Below are positions 7,608 to 16,389 of a stretch of DNA of 64,000 bases, one piece after another. Under the pieces are notes generated by a model, which worked only from the letters and a program-made list of their open reading frames with translations, did not search any database and was not told the DNA's origin. Position 1 is the first letter of the stretch. Every line of letters begins with the position of its first letter. The stretch is from Rhodobacteraceae bacterium F11138 (GTDB lineage: Bacteria > Pseudomonadota > Alphaproteobacteria > Rhodobacterales > Rhodobacteraceae), in contig JAEKDP010000012.1 of assembly GCA_016521575.1 (NCBI GenBank), forward strand, positions 35,283 through 99,282, written 5' to 3'. Made by a program: the position numbers and the translations under genes.

Positions 7608-9485
7608 TCAGCCTGAACCCTGGCGTCCGGACGTGCCGGAGCCATAACCCTCGACCCAGCGGGCGATGACCGCGCGCGCGGCGTCGGCATCGCCGGCCAC
7701 CAGCGCCTGGCGCAGCCCGCGCAGCACCCCGGCGACCTCGATTTCGCTGAGATGTTCCTCGCGGGCGCAGAATATCTTCTGGTATCGTGTGCCGATCAGG
7801 TCGGCGCACAGGGTCAGCTCTTCTTCCATCTTCTCGCCGGGGCGCAGCCCGATGATCTCGATCTCGATGTCACCATCGGGATTGTCGGCATCGCGCACCG
7901 CGTAGCCGGCGCTTTCGATCACCTGACGGGCCAGCTTCACGATCGGCATCGGCGTGCCCATGTCCAGCACGAAGACCTCGCCGCCCCGGGCCTCGGCCCC
8001 GGCGGTCAGCACCAGCTGCACCGCCTCGCGGATGGTCATAAAGAAACGTTTGACGTTGACATCGGTCACCGTCACCGGCCCGCCACGGCTGATCTGGTCC
8101 TGGAACAGCGGCACCACCGAACCGCTGGAGCCCAGCACATTGCCGAACCGCACCATGGAAAACACCGTGTTCGGGTGCCGCGTCGCCAGATCCTGAACCA
8201 CCAGTTCGGCCAACCGCTTGGACGCCCCCATCACGTTGGCCGGGCGCACCGCCTTGTCACTGGAAATCAGGATGAACCGTTCGACCCCGACCTCGGCCGC
8301 CGCCCGCGCCAGCGTCTGTGTCCCGAACACGTTGTTGCCCAACCCGACCAGTGGATTGGCTTCGACCAGCGGCACATGTTTATAGGCGGCCGCATGCAAG
8401 ACCACCTGGACCTTGTGGCCGGTCAGCACCTGGCGCACCTGGCGCGGGTCGGTGACCGATCCCAGGACCGGGACCAGCTCGATTTCCATGCCATCGGTCA
8501 GCTGCATCAATTCCTGATGCACGGTATAGAGCGCCAGTTCGCTCAGCTCGTACAGCACCAGCCGCGACGGCTGGCAGGCCAGCACCTGGCGGCACAGCTC
8601 CGAACCGATAGACCCCCCCGCGCCAGAAACCAGCACCGTGCGCCCGCAATAGCTGTCACAGGCGTCATCCAGCCCCTGCGCGCGGGCCTTGCGGCCCAGG
8701 AAATTCTGCGGCGCCACCGGAGTCAGCTTGTCGATCAGCGCCTCTTCACCGATCAGTTGTGCAAAGCTGGGCAGCGCCTGCACCTCCAGCTGCATCTTCT
8801 GCAAGCGTCGGGAAATCTGGGCCTGTTTCGGTTGCGACAGCGACGGCATCGCCAGCAGCACCCGATCGATCTGGCGCTGCGTCACCAATTCGGCAATCCG
8901 CGCCGGGGGAAACACCGGCAGCCCCATCAACCGCATGCCCTGCAGCGACACGTTGTCATCCACGAAAGCGACCGGATCGATGTCTTCATGCGCGCGCAAC
9001 GCCGAAACCAGCTGGGTGCCGGTGGTGCCGGCGCCGTAGATCAGCACCCGACAGCGCGGGGCCGCACGACGATAGATCGCGGTGACCACCTGATACAGCA
9101 CCATCCGGTTTGTGACCACGAAAAGGAAATAGCTGATCCCGAAGACCACATGCGTCCCCGGAGGCTGGTTCAGCCCGGCAAAGCCGGCCAGCACCGCCAC
9201 CATACCTGCCACACCCGCCGCCAGGATCGCGGTCAACCGCATCGCATGGCCCTCGAACTCCTTGAGCTGAATCGCCGGAAGCCCCAGCCAGACCGACAGC
9301 CCCGCAGCGGTTGCCAGCAGATAAGGCAGGATCGGCAGGGTCTGCAAAAGAGTCTCGAACGGCGGGGACGCCAGGGTCTGCACGCTATAGGTAAACAGCA
9401 GCGCAACCGGGATCAGCGCCAGATCCAGAGCCAGAAACACCCAGGCCTTCTGTTTGCGCGTCAGAGAGCGGATCAAATTCAGCAT
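7608..9485 (-). CDS. Membrane NDP-sugar epimerase/dehydratase (CapD/WbpM family)
   Basis: A 625-residue enzyme with four transmembrane helices in the first 130 residues, a nucleotide-binding domain (YGAGTTGTQLVSAL), and a C-terminal extended SDR domain with GAGGSIGSELCRQV and MGASKR, where Met replaces the usual Tyr of the Y-x3-K pair as in WbpM-type 4,6-dehydratases. The family converts UDP-GlcNAc to 4-keto-6-deoxy sugars that feed QuiNAc, FucNAc or bacillosamine. ATG 9485 starts just before the first helix; an in-frame start 54 codons upstream adds an unlikely polar leader. It sits with the initiating transferase, suggesting supply of the first sugar. Confidence 0.9.
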   Translation of the reverse strand: MLNLIRSLTRKQKAWVFLALDLALIPVALLFTYSVQTLASPPFETLLQTLPILPYLLATAAGLSVWLGLPAIQLKEFEGHAMRLTAILAAGVAGMVAVLAGFAGLNQPPGTHVVFGISYFLFVVTNRMVLYQVVTAIYRRAAPRCRVLIYGAGTTGTQLVSALRAHEDIDPVAFVDDNVSLQGMRLMGLPVFPPARIAELVTQRQIDRVLLAMPSLSQPKQAQISRRLQKMQLEVQALPSFAQLIGEEALIDKLTPVAPQNFLGRKARAQGLDDACDSYCGRTVLVSGAGGSIGSELCRQVLACQPSRLVLYELSELALYTVHQELMQLTDGMEIELVPVLGSVTDPRQVRQVLTGHKVQVVLHAAAYKHVPLVEANPLVGLGNNVFGTQTLARAAAEVGVERFILISSDKAVRPANVMGASKRLAELVVQDLATRHPNTVFSMVRFGNVLGSSGSVVPLFQDQISRGGPVTVTDVNVKRFFMTIREAVQLVLTAGAEARGGEVFVLDMGTPMPIVKLARQVIESAGYAVRDADNPDGDIEIEIIGLRPGEKMEEELTLCADLIGTRYQKIFCAREEHLSEIEVAGVLRGLRQALVAGDADAARAVIARWVEGYGSGTSGRQGSG

Positions 9486-9651
9486 TCTGTCACTGTTCCC
9501 ACGGCCCTGTTGTCCGGCGCGACCACCTTCGGCAGGCGGCACATCCGCCGCCCCTACAGACTGGGTTGCATTGGCGCGAATGTACAGCCAAGTGAACCCC
9601 CCTTGGCGATGAATCGCTGATTTGGCGGGCGCCGCCGACGGCAGCACCGGA

Positions 9652-11373
9652 TCAGGTCAGAAGCGTCACATAGGGATTTTTCGCGAATTCCGGATCCTGT
9701 TGCAAGATGTAGGTGCCAAACACGTTCTGGTAGAAATCCTCGATATCCATGGACATATAGACCTGCTGCCGGTTCTTGATCCATTGCGCACCGTTGGGAT
9801 ACCTGGCGTCGATCAAACCCTTCGCAAGCCGCGTAGCGCGTTTTGCGTCAAAGGGTGTCGCCCGTTCCAGCAGCGCGGCCAGATCCGGCCGCGGCAAGAT
9901 CATCAGATCGCTGTAGTCAATCACCGACAGGGCCGGTTGCGTCCGCCCGTTGACGGATTCGGCGATGGTTCGGAACGAGACGTACCAATGGACCATATGC
10001 GCCAGAAGTTCGCGTTCCTGCGAACTGAACGACTTCTGTCCCAGGTCTTTCTGCATCGCCCGCAGTTCCGCGAACAGCGGCTTGTTCTTGAGAAAACTGT
10101 CCCAGACCGCATGCGACAGATGGGGAAAGGTTGTCGGCACCGTCAGCGACCGGTGCCGGAACAGAGCAAACATGTGGAAATGCCCGGCATGCAGCGGCAA
10201 GGCCGCTGGCGAGTAATTTTCCTTGGTGGTGTTGAACGACGTCGTCTTCCAGGTGGCTGCAAGAACCTTGTCATAGTCGCGACGAGACGGTCTCTTGAAG
10301 ATGTTCCCGGAAGACTTGGGCCGCTCGTCACCAAAGATCTGGGCAACCCCGTCCTGCATCGGACTGCACAGCGGGTTGAAGAACTCGCGGCTGTATTCGA
10401 CCCCCGGCAGGGTCTTCATCTGGTCGCAGAAGAAATCAGTACCCTGCTGCGGGAAGGAATAAACCAGAGTATGACGCGTCCTATCCGGCGCGGCCTCTTC
10501 TTGCGGCAACAGGACCGATCCCGGCAGGGCCGGTGGCTGCCTGACCGGTGCCGCGGGATCGGCGATGCGCTGATAGGCGTGCAGAATGCGCGTCTTGTTC
10601 ATCCCGCTGGTCTGCGGCCCGAACGAGTGATGCACGACAAACGCACGGCCGACGATCTTGTTATAGGTCTGCAAGGTTGCAGGCGCATGGACCGACAGAT
10701 ACTCTTCATCGATCGCCTGGCTACGCCAGATCACCGGTATCGTGCCGTTGAACTTGGCCATGTCGGCACCAAAAAAACAGATGCAATTGATCGAGAACCG
10801 CACCGTCGCAACGATCTGGTCCGGCACATGCAGATCGGACACGGCCCCCTGCTCGACCTTGTCGAGGAAAAATTCGTGCAGCCTGCGGGCCGGCGGCACA
10901 TCACTATGCATGAATCCCCCCGCCGTCGCCGGGATATAGCGCGCGATAAAGTCGATCTTGCGGTGTCTTTGCAAGATATGCGCACAGATCGTATTGTTGA
11001 TCACCATCGGCGAGGTGAAGAACGGCTTACGATCGGCGACCCGGTCGGCAAGCAGGATCTCAAGTGCATCCTCATGCACATATACCACGTCGTCATCGAT
11101 CTTGATGTATATCGTGTCCGGATCCTGCGCATCCGCATACAGATGGTTCACCGTCCTGATCCCGATCGGCTCGATCCCGTCCGGCAACGGGGTCACCTTG
11201 ATCAGATCCGACTCCAGCGACTGCATGTAGGCGATGTCACGGTCAACCTTCGTATTGATGAGGATGCGGATCTCATCAAGCCGCGTTTGCCGAACCAGAT
11301 GCGGGATCAGCGCCTTCAGATAGGCCCTGCGCCCGCCCGGCACCAACGCGACAACCCGGTAGCCTTCAAACAT
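9652..11373 (-). CDS. Glycosyltransferase-sulfotransferase fusion protein (putative)
   Basis: A 573-residue protein without membrane segments. The N-terminal half looks like a GT-A glycosyltransferase: VVALVPGGRRAYLKAL opens it, IKIDDDVVYVHEDALE gives the DxD metal site at Asp93-95, and an acceptor region with INCICFFGADM and RSQAIDEEYLS follows. After a Pro/Glu linker (about 275-300) a second domain starts with LVYSFPQQGTDFF (303-315), which matches the 5'-phosphosulfate-binding loop of PAPS-dependent sulfotransferases in form. If correct, one polypeptide adds and sulfates a sugar. The second assignment rests mainly on that loop and on a separate sulfotransferase gene at 20212. The rest of that domain is unfamiliar. 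Confidence 0.6.
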   Translation of the reverse strand: MFEGYRVVALVPGGRRAYLKALIPHLVRQTRLDEIRILINTKVDRDIAYMQSLESDLIKVTPLPDGIEPIGIRTVNHLYADAQDPDTIYIKIDDDVVYVHEDALEILLADRVADRKPFFTSPMVINNTICAHILQRHRKIDFIARYIPATAGGFMHSDVPPARRLHEFFLDKVEQGAVSDLHVPDQIVATVRFSINCICFFGADMAKFNGTIPVIWRSQAIDEEYLSVHAPATLQTYNKIVGRAFVVHHSFGPQTSGMNKTRILHAYQRIADPAAPVRQPPALPGSVLLPQEEAAPDRTRHTLVYSFPQQGTDFFCDQMKTLPGVEYSREFFNPLCSPMQDGVAQIFGDERPKSSGNIFKRPSRRDYDKVLAATWKTTSFNTTKENYSPAALPLHAGHFHMFALFRHRSLTVPTTFPHLSHAVWDSFLKNKPLFAELRAMQKDLGQKSFSSQERELLAHMVHWYVSFRTIAESVNGRTQPALSVIDYSDLMILPRPDLAALLERATPFDAKRATRLAKGLIDARYPNGAQWIKNRQQVYMSMDIEDFYQNVFGTYILQQDPEFAKNPYVTLLT

Positions 11374-11552
11374 CCTGCATTCCTTTTATCATATTCATAT
11401 GGTGCTCGTGGCTGCCCCGCCCCGTGTTTCGGCCTGGGAACGCGCGGCCTTCTGGCATGGTGGTCTTGTTAGATATCGGGAGCGCGAAGGCAATGCATAT
11501 CCCCGAAACATGGGCCTGAAAGATCATACGCCACAATCGCGCCGATCCTGCC

Positions 11553-12167
11553 TCAGCCGCCCCGCCGGAACAGGTTGCCGATGGTCTGGAACACCAGGTC
11601 GAAATCGTAACACATGCTCTGGTGGCGCTGATAGATCAGGTCCAGCCGCGCCTTGGCCGGCACGCAGATGCGCCGATAGACCGCGTCGGTTTCCTCGGGC
11701 GTGGCGCAGCGCGCCAGCAGCGCGGTTTCATGCCGGTGATAGACAATGCTGGCCAGTCCGGTCACGCCGGGGCGCGATTTCAGCACTTCGCGATACAGTT
11801 CGGGGTCGGCCTCGACATATTGGCGCAGCGGCGGGCGCGGCCCGACAAAGCTCAGATCGCCTTTCAGGATATTCCACAGCTGCGGGAATTCATCCAGCCG
11901 CCGCGCCCGCAGCCAGGCCCCGGTGGGGGTGATGCGGGCCTGCTTGTCGCCGCCGGACACGCCGGAATCGCCCTCTACCACCGTCATCGTGCGCAGCTTC
12001 CACAGCTCGAAAGGCTCATCCACGCCCTTCATCCGCTCGGCGACATAAAACAGCGGGCGACCTTGTTTCACCAGCAACCACAACAGCAGCCCGATCAGCA
12101 CCGGACCCAGGATCACGATCAGCAGACTGACAAAGAACAGATCGAATATGCGCTTGCGCCAGGTCAT
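11553..12167 (-). CDS. Initiating sugar-phosphate transferase (undecaprenyl-phosphate phosphoglycosyltransferase)
   Basis: A 204-residue short monotopic phosphoglycosyltransferase: basic start MTWRKRIFDL, one membrane helix, then PLFYVAERMKG, ELWKLRTMT, RRLDEFPQLWNILKGDLSFVGPRPP (the DE catalytic pair and GPRP motif) and RPGVTGLASI. It moves a sugar-1-phosphate onto undecaprenyl phosphate and so begins each repeat unit. The start at 12167 overlaps the stop of the upstream epimerase gene (ATGA). Short members of this class lack the N-terminal helices of WbaP/WcaJ and often use 6-deoxy-amino sugars, which fits the neighbouring CapD-like and epimerase genes. The exact sugar is not readable. Confidence 0.92.
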   Translation of the reverse strand: MTWRKRIFDLFFVSLLIVILGPVLIGLLLWLLVKQGRPLFYVAERMKGVDEPFELWKLRTMTVVEGDSGVSGGDKQARITPTGAWLRARRLDEFPQLWNILKGDLSFVGPRPPLRQYVEADPELYREVLKSRPGVTGLASIVYHRHETALLARCATPEETDAVYRRICVPAKARLDLIYQRHQSMCYDFDLVFQTIGNLFRRGG

Positions 12168-12997
12168 CCGCTTTCCATTGCCTTCAGGGCGCACCATTGC
12201 GCCACCATCTCCGCCGCCGTGCTCTCGGCCGGTGCAAAGGCGGTGAAGCGTTCCAGGGTTTCGGTGCTCAGACGCACCTCGGGGATGGCGCTATCCTCTG
12301 GCACACGCGGCGTCCAGCCCAGATCGGCGGCGTCCAGCAACGCGCCCATCCCGATCGCCCCCGGTGCCGCGACATTCAGCACCTCCGGCAGATCCGGCGC
12401 CGCCAGCAGATCGCCCAGCACCCGCGCCAGGGTTGCCGGGCCGATATAGCTGCGCCGTGGCGTGCGCCCGTCGGCAAACCGGTCCAGGCCGAACCCCGCA
12501 TGCCAACCGCCCAGGATCGCATCCACCCCGGCCACGTTGCCAATGCGCAGGCAACTCACCGGCACGCCCAGTTCCGCGCCCAGAACGGCAGCGGTGTGCT
12601 CCATCGCGCGTTTCACCCGGCCATAGTCCGACACCGGCACGGGGACCATGTCTTCGCGCATCACGCCACCGGCGGCCCCATAGACAGCGGCGGACGAGGC
12701 CAGCAGCACCCGCGCCCCGACCGCCGCGCCGGCCCGCACCGCCGCCTCGGCCAGCGGAACAGTGTCCGCCAGCCGACCCCGACCCGGCACACCGCCGGCC
12801 AGACACAGGATCGCATCGCATCCACGCGCCGCCCGCGCCAGGGCCTCCGGATCCCCCAAAGGATCGAACACGCACCAGCCCGCACCAGCCCGCGCCCTGC
12901 GGCTTTGCCACCTGGGGCCCTGCCGCGGCCAGCAGCCGCGCAGGATCCCGCCCAGGCGTCCTGTTGCCCCCAGAACCAAAACCTCGGGAAAATGCAT
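12164..12997 (-). CDS. NAD(P)-dependent sugar epimerase/reductase
   Basis: A 277-residue extended SDR. It opens with a Rossmann motif VLVLGATGRLG, has an SSAAVYG segment and the catalytic YGRVK (Tyr-x3-Lys). It likely reduces or epimerises the 4-keto sugar produced by the CapD-like dehydratase, as the analogous enzymes do in QuiNAc/FucNAc pathways; that role is inferred from its 4-bp overlap with the initiating transferase. ATG 12997 starts right at the first beta strand; an in-frame start 31 codons upstream would run into the divergent promoter region of the wza-like gene. The protein is at the short end for this family. Confidence 0.8.
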   Translation of the reverse strand: MHFPEVLVLGATGRLGGILRGCWPRQGPRWQSRRARAGAGWCVFDPLGDPEALARAARGCDAILCLAGGVPGRGRLADTVPLAEAAVRAGAAVGARVLLASSAAVYGAAGGVMREDMVPVPVSDYGRVKRAMEHTAAVLGAELGVPVSCLRIGNVAGVDAILGGWHAGFGLDRFADGRTPRRSYIGPATLARVLGDLLAAPDLPEVLNVAAPGAIGMGALLDAADLGWTPRVPEDSAIPEVRLSTETLERFTAFAPAESTAAEMVAQWCALKAMESG

Positions 12998-13101
12998 CTG
13001 CCCTCTCGCCTTGTTGACCTGATCCCCTGTAACAGTATCTTGCGGGGCGATAATCGCCCACCCCGATACAACCGACATAACAACCGACACAGGCCCCGCT
13101 C

Positions 13102-14217
13102 ATGCACACCTTTCTTCTGCCCCTCGTGCTGACAAGCCTGCTGTTCGGTCTTGGCGGTTGCAGTCGCCTGCCCGGCGGCGCCCCCGCCAGCGAAGAGATC
13201 CTGAAAGAGGCCGACGCAGTCACCGCCGATTTTGCGCTCTACCCGGTGACCCGTGCCTTCCTGCCGACCGCAGAGCAATGGCCCCCCACCGGCAAACAGG
13301 AACATCTGAGCTGGATTTCCGCCAGCCAGGGCGCGCGCAGCCAGATCATCCAGCCCGGCGACAGCCTGAACATCCGGATCTGGGACAGTTCCGACAACTC
13401 GCTGCTGACCACGACCGAACAGAAAGACATCCAGCTGGCCGACATGACGGTTGCCTCCAACGGCGATATCTTTCTGCCCTATGTGGGCAAGGTCAGCGTC
13501 ATCGGTCTGACCCCGGATCTGGCCCGCGAAGAGGTGCAGACCGCGTTCGAGACGATCGTGCCCTCGGCCCAGGTGCAGTTGGCGATGAGCGAAGGGCGCA
13601 ACAATTCGGTCGATCTGGTCAGCGGCGTTCTGCAACCCGGCACCTACCCGATGCCGGATCGCAACTATTCGGTGCTTGGGCTGATCTCGGCCGGTGGCGG
13701 CATCAGTTCAAACCTGAACAACCCCCAAATCCGGCTGATGCGCGACGGGCATATCTATGGCACCTCGGTGGACCGGCTGCTGAACAACCCGTCGCTCGAC
13801 ACCCTGCTGCGCGGCGGCGACCGGGTATTTCTGGAAGAAGACGAACGCTATTTCCTGTCCTTCGGCGCCACCGGCACCGAGGATCTGCACATCTTTACCA
13901 AGGACAACATGTCGGCCATGGACGCGGTGGCGGTCATGGGGGGGTTTCAGGATTCCAAGGCCGATCCCAAAGGGCTGTTGATCCTGCGCGAATACCCGGC
14001 CTCGGCCAGCCGCGCCGGGGTGCGCGGCCCGCGCCAGTCCCGGGTGGTGTTCACCCTGGATCTGACCACGGCAGACGGCCTGTTTTCCGCCCGCCGCTTC
14101 CAGATCAATCCCGAGGATCTGGTCATGGCCACCGAATCCCCGATCAACGACGCCCTGACCGTCAGCAACGTGATCGGCAACTTCTTTGGCGTGTTCAGCT
14201 CCGCCGGTAATATTTGA
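13102..14217 (+). CDS. Polysaccharide export lipoprotein (Wza/OPX family)
   Basis: A 371-residue outer-membrane polysaccharide export protein. It has a lipoprotein signal with LGGC (Cys20), a Poly_export domain including IIQPGDSLNIRIWDS, MTVASNGDIFLPYVGKVSVIGLTPDLA, and at least one SLBB domain (LVSGVLQPGTYPMPDRNYSVLGLISAGGG). It forms the channel or periplasmic part of export across the outer membrane. It is divergent from the epimerase-transferase operon with about 100 bases between, where both promoters must lie. No Wzz/Wzc copolymerase is present next to it, which is unusual and suggests that gene lies outside the window. Confidence 0.93.
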   Translation: MHTFLLPLVLTSLLFGLGGCSRLPGGAPASEEILKEADAVTADFALYPVTRAFLPTAEQWPPTGKQEHLSWISASQGARSQIIQPGDSLNIRIWDSSDNSLLTTTEQKDIQLADMTVASNGDIFLPYVGKVSVIGLTPDLAREEVQTAFETIVPSAQVQLAMSEGRNNSVDLVSGVLQPGTYPMPDRNYSVLGLISAGGGISSNLNNPQIRLMRDGHIYGTSVDRLLNNPSLDTLLRGGDRVFLEEDERYFLSFGATGTEDLHIFTKDNMSAMDAVAVMGGFQDSKADPKGLLILREYPASASRAGVRGPRQSRVVFTLDLTTADGLFSARRFQINPEDLVMATESPINDALTVSNVIGNFFGVFSSAGNI

Positions 14218-14264
14218 GCACCGTGATCGGATCACATCACGGATCGCTCTGAACAAGGCACAGA

Positions 14265-15380
14265 ATGAAGATAGCAATACTGACGAGTACCCTCGGTCAG
14301 ATGGGCGGCTCGGAGATCGTGGCAATCGAAACAGCGACGTATTACGCAGGCCTTGGTCATGACGTAACCTTGTGGGCGCACAACTACGCCGACGACGTGA
14401 TACGAGACATCGACAAAACCATTCGGATTGCAAAAGAACCTGTCGATATTACCGATTTCGACTTTGTCTGGAGTCAGCACGGGAGTTATCTGGAGAATAT
14501 CGGAGACGCGGAACGGTTGCCGGACTGGAACGGAGTACTGGTTTCAGTTCATCTCTCGCATTTCACTCCACTGGAGATATTTCATCATCCGCTGGCCCGG
14601 AAATACATGGGCGCCCGGGTTTTTCACGCCCAGATCAGCATGGATGCCTTGGAAGGACCCGACGCCCCTCAAGACGAGCTATTCCTATTCCGAAATGCAG
14701 CCCCTGCACGGTTTCACAAGCAACCGGCGGTCAGATCCGGAAAATTAAAGAACATCCTGATTGTGTCAAATCACCTGCCCGATGAGGTCGAATCCGCAAC
14801 CGAACTCCTGCAGGCCCACGGGATCCAGACGCGCATTCTCGGGCGTAAGCACGAAGTGAAACTGATCACGCCCGAGGACATAGCGGCAGCCGATGCCGTA
14901 ATCAGTATCGGCAAAACCGTCCAATATGCGCTGGTCTCCGGTACTCCGGTTTACTGTTATGATCATTTCGGCGGTCCCGGCTGGCTGACCGATGAGAATG
15001 CCGAACGGGCCGAGTATTCCAACTTCAACGGAAAATGCTGCGAAACCCGGCGCACCCCTGAAGAAATCTGCAAGGAAATCATCCAGAAATTCGACGCAGC
15101 GCAAGCCTTCGCAATCAAGAACCGCGCCTATTTCTCACACAGGTACAATCTGGAAAGACACCTGGACGAGATCCTCGCACAGGGACAAACTCATCGCATC
15201 AAATCCCAGGTGGCCATTCACGAAATAGAAGCCGCTTCGATTTTCGCCAAGGAACGCATCGAAACTCGGGCGCAGTCAATAAGGAATAACGCAAAAGCCA
15301 CTCGATACAGAACCACAAGCAAATGGCTGCTTGTCGTTGCCCTGCTCGAGTTGTTCCTGATCATGTTTTTACTTGTCTGA
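14265..15380 (+). CDS. Glycosyltransferase with C-terminal membrane anchor
   Basis: A 371-residue protein that begins MKIAILTSTLGQMGGSEIVAIETATYYAGLGHDVTLWA, the N-terminal Rossmann start of GT-B (GT4-like) enzymes. A second half contains KNILIVSNHLPDEVESATELL and ADAVISIGKTVQYAL, reminiscent of the sugar-nucleotide domain, but the classical E-x7-E motif is not evident. After about residue 300 comes a charged helical stretch and one transmembrane helix (SKWLLVVALLELFLIMFLLV) at the very C-terminus, giving a tail-anchored layout. It starts 47 bases after the wza-like gene, is visibly AT-richer than it, and is the last intact gene before the mobile-DNA scar. Confidence 0.7.
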   Translation: MKIAILTSTLGQMGGSEIVAIETATYYAGLGHDVTLWAHNYADDVIRDIDKTIRIAKEPVDITDFDFVWSQHGSYLENIGDAERLPDWNGVLVSVHLSHFTPLEIFHHPLARKYMGARVFHAQISMDALEGPDAPQDELFLFRNAAPARFHKQPAVRSGKLKNILIVSNHLPDEVESATELLQAHGIQTRILGRKHEVKLITPEDIAAADAVISIGKTVQYALVSGTPVYCYDHFGGPGWLTDENAERAEYSNFNGKCCETRRTPEEICKEIIQKFDAAQAFAIKNRAYFSHRYNLERHLDEILAQGQTHRIKSQVAIHEIEAASIFAKERIETRAQSIRNNAKATRYRTTSKWLLVVALLELFLIMFLLV

Positions 15381-15474
15381 ACCAGACGCAATCTGCCTTC
15401 TCTCGCATAATTTGCTGCATGGTTTCGATTGTGAAAAACAAAATTACGCGACAAAGACACATTTTTACCCGCAC

Positions 15475-15580
15475 CATCTGCACCATAAACGATCATGGAG
15501 AAGATCTGGTATGTCCCTGAAAGCGAACAGTGCGGGCGCGCTGGCCCTGGCATCCGCCGCCGCCCTGGGGCTGGGCGCCC
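15475..15580 (+). repeat. 106-bp repeat, copy 2: orphan 5' end of the EEP gene
   Basis: Near-perfect copy (one C/T difference, just before the start codon) of 2973-3078. It includes the ribosome-binding site and the codons for MSLKANSAGALALASAAALG, then leaves the EEP sequence after GGGCGCCC and runs into unrelated DNA, so no EEP protein can be made. The sequence from 15581 to 15845 holds no gene that I recognise. Confidence 0.95.
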
Positions 15581-15845
15581 CGTCCCGAACTTTCCTCAGA
15601 ACCGATCTTGCCATGAAAAGGGCAAACCGCCGAGGGCTTATGTGATCATCCGGGATGGAACACATAGGGGCCTCCAACCCGGAAATCGACCTGTACGCAG
15701 GCACGGTGGCGTCAGCGCCATGCACCTCAAACACATTCTTTGTCAGATTTTATTGGCGGATGACTTTTACCGGAATTCACCCGATAATTTGAAAACGTCG
15801 ATTATCTTCCCTTTCTCCTCTCTGCACAGAGCGAGACAGAGACAG

Positions 15846-16283
15846 ATGCCGAACCACGCCCCTTTGATCCCGACCGACAATCCCGAAATAGACCTCTTCG
15901 ACCGGGCTCGCTTGATCAAACGATGGCGACACGGCAGCGAGTCTTTTTTCTTCCGTCACGAACGCAGCGGCAGGCTCAAAGCTGTCTCGGATGGAACGAA
16001 GGTCCGTTACCGCCGAAAAGATGTCTATGACTTCGAGGGCGGGCAGCCTCCTTCGGGGATGAAAGAGGCCTACCAGTCCGATCTCATCACACAGGCCACC
16101 GCGGCTCGGCTTTGTTCCGTCGCGTCGTCGTACATTCTCACCGCGGCGAGACGGGGAGAACTCCCGACACGGCGTATTGGCAGCGCGTATCGCTTCGTGC
16201 CGGCCGAAGTCGAAGCTTGGCAGCAGCGACGGTTCTTGAACCGTAAATCCATGAAAAATCGCAAAAAGCCGGCCGATGAATAA
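15846..16283 (+). CDS. Excisionase-like helix-turn-helix protein
   Basis: A 145-residue basic protein. Its C-terminal half, LITQATAARLCSVASSYILTAARRGELPTRRIGSAYRFVPAEVEAWQ, is the pattern of the MerR-like/excisionase helix-turn-helix: recognition helix followed by a short wing with RR-x-G-x-x-(Y/F)R-F and a final alpha helix. The first half (KRWRHGSESFFFRHERSGRLKAV, VRYRRKDVYDFE) looks like a second, degenerate copy of the same fold. It lies just upstream of the broken integrase, the usual place for a directionality factor or element regulator. The start is the first ATG after GAGACAGAGACAG and is moderately certain. Confidence 0.65.
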   Translation: MPNHAPLIPTDNPEIDLFDRARLIKRWRHGSESFFFRHERSGRLKAVSDGTKVRYRRKDVYDFEGGQPPSGMKEAYQSDLITQATAARLCSVASSYILTAARRGELPTRRIGSAYRFVPAEVEAWQQRRFLNRKSMKNRKKPADE

Positions 16284-16389
16284 CACGGGGGCTGACGTCT
16301 ATGGTCCAAACTTCGCCCCCCCGTTCCGTTCATCTTCGAGGAATGAACGGTCCGGTGACCGAATGAACACCAACAGAAGGCAATGAACG

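Noticed and set aside
7752..9620. A 622-codon open frame on the + strand opposite the CapD-like gene
   Set aside because: Rich in His, Arg and Gln, no motif, and fully antisense to a well-recognised enzyme; it reflects high GC at third positions.
9622..11472. A 616-codon + strand frame opposite the glycosyltransferase-sulfotransferase fusion
   Set aside because: Antisense shadow; composition is non-protein-like and the opposite frame has clear motifs.
15495..15845. A longer N-terminus for the excisionase-like gene beginning in the EEP repeat
   Set aside because: It would translate the duplicated fragment out of frame; the domain only starts after 15846.
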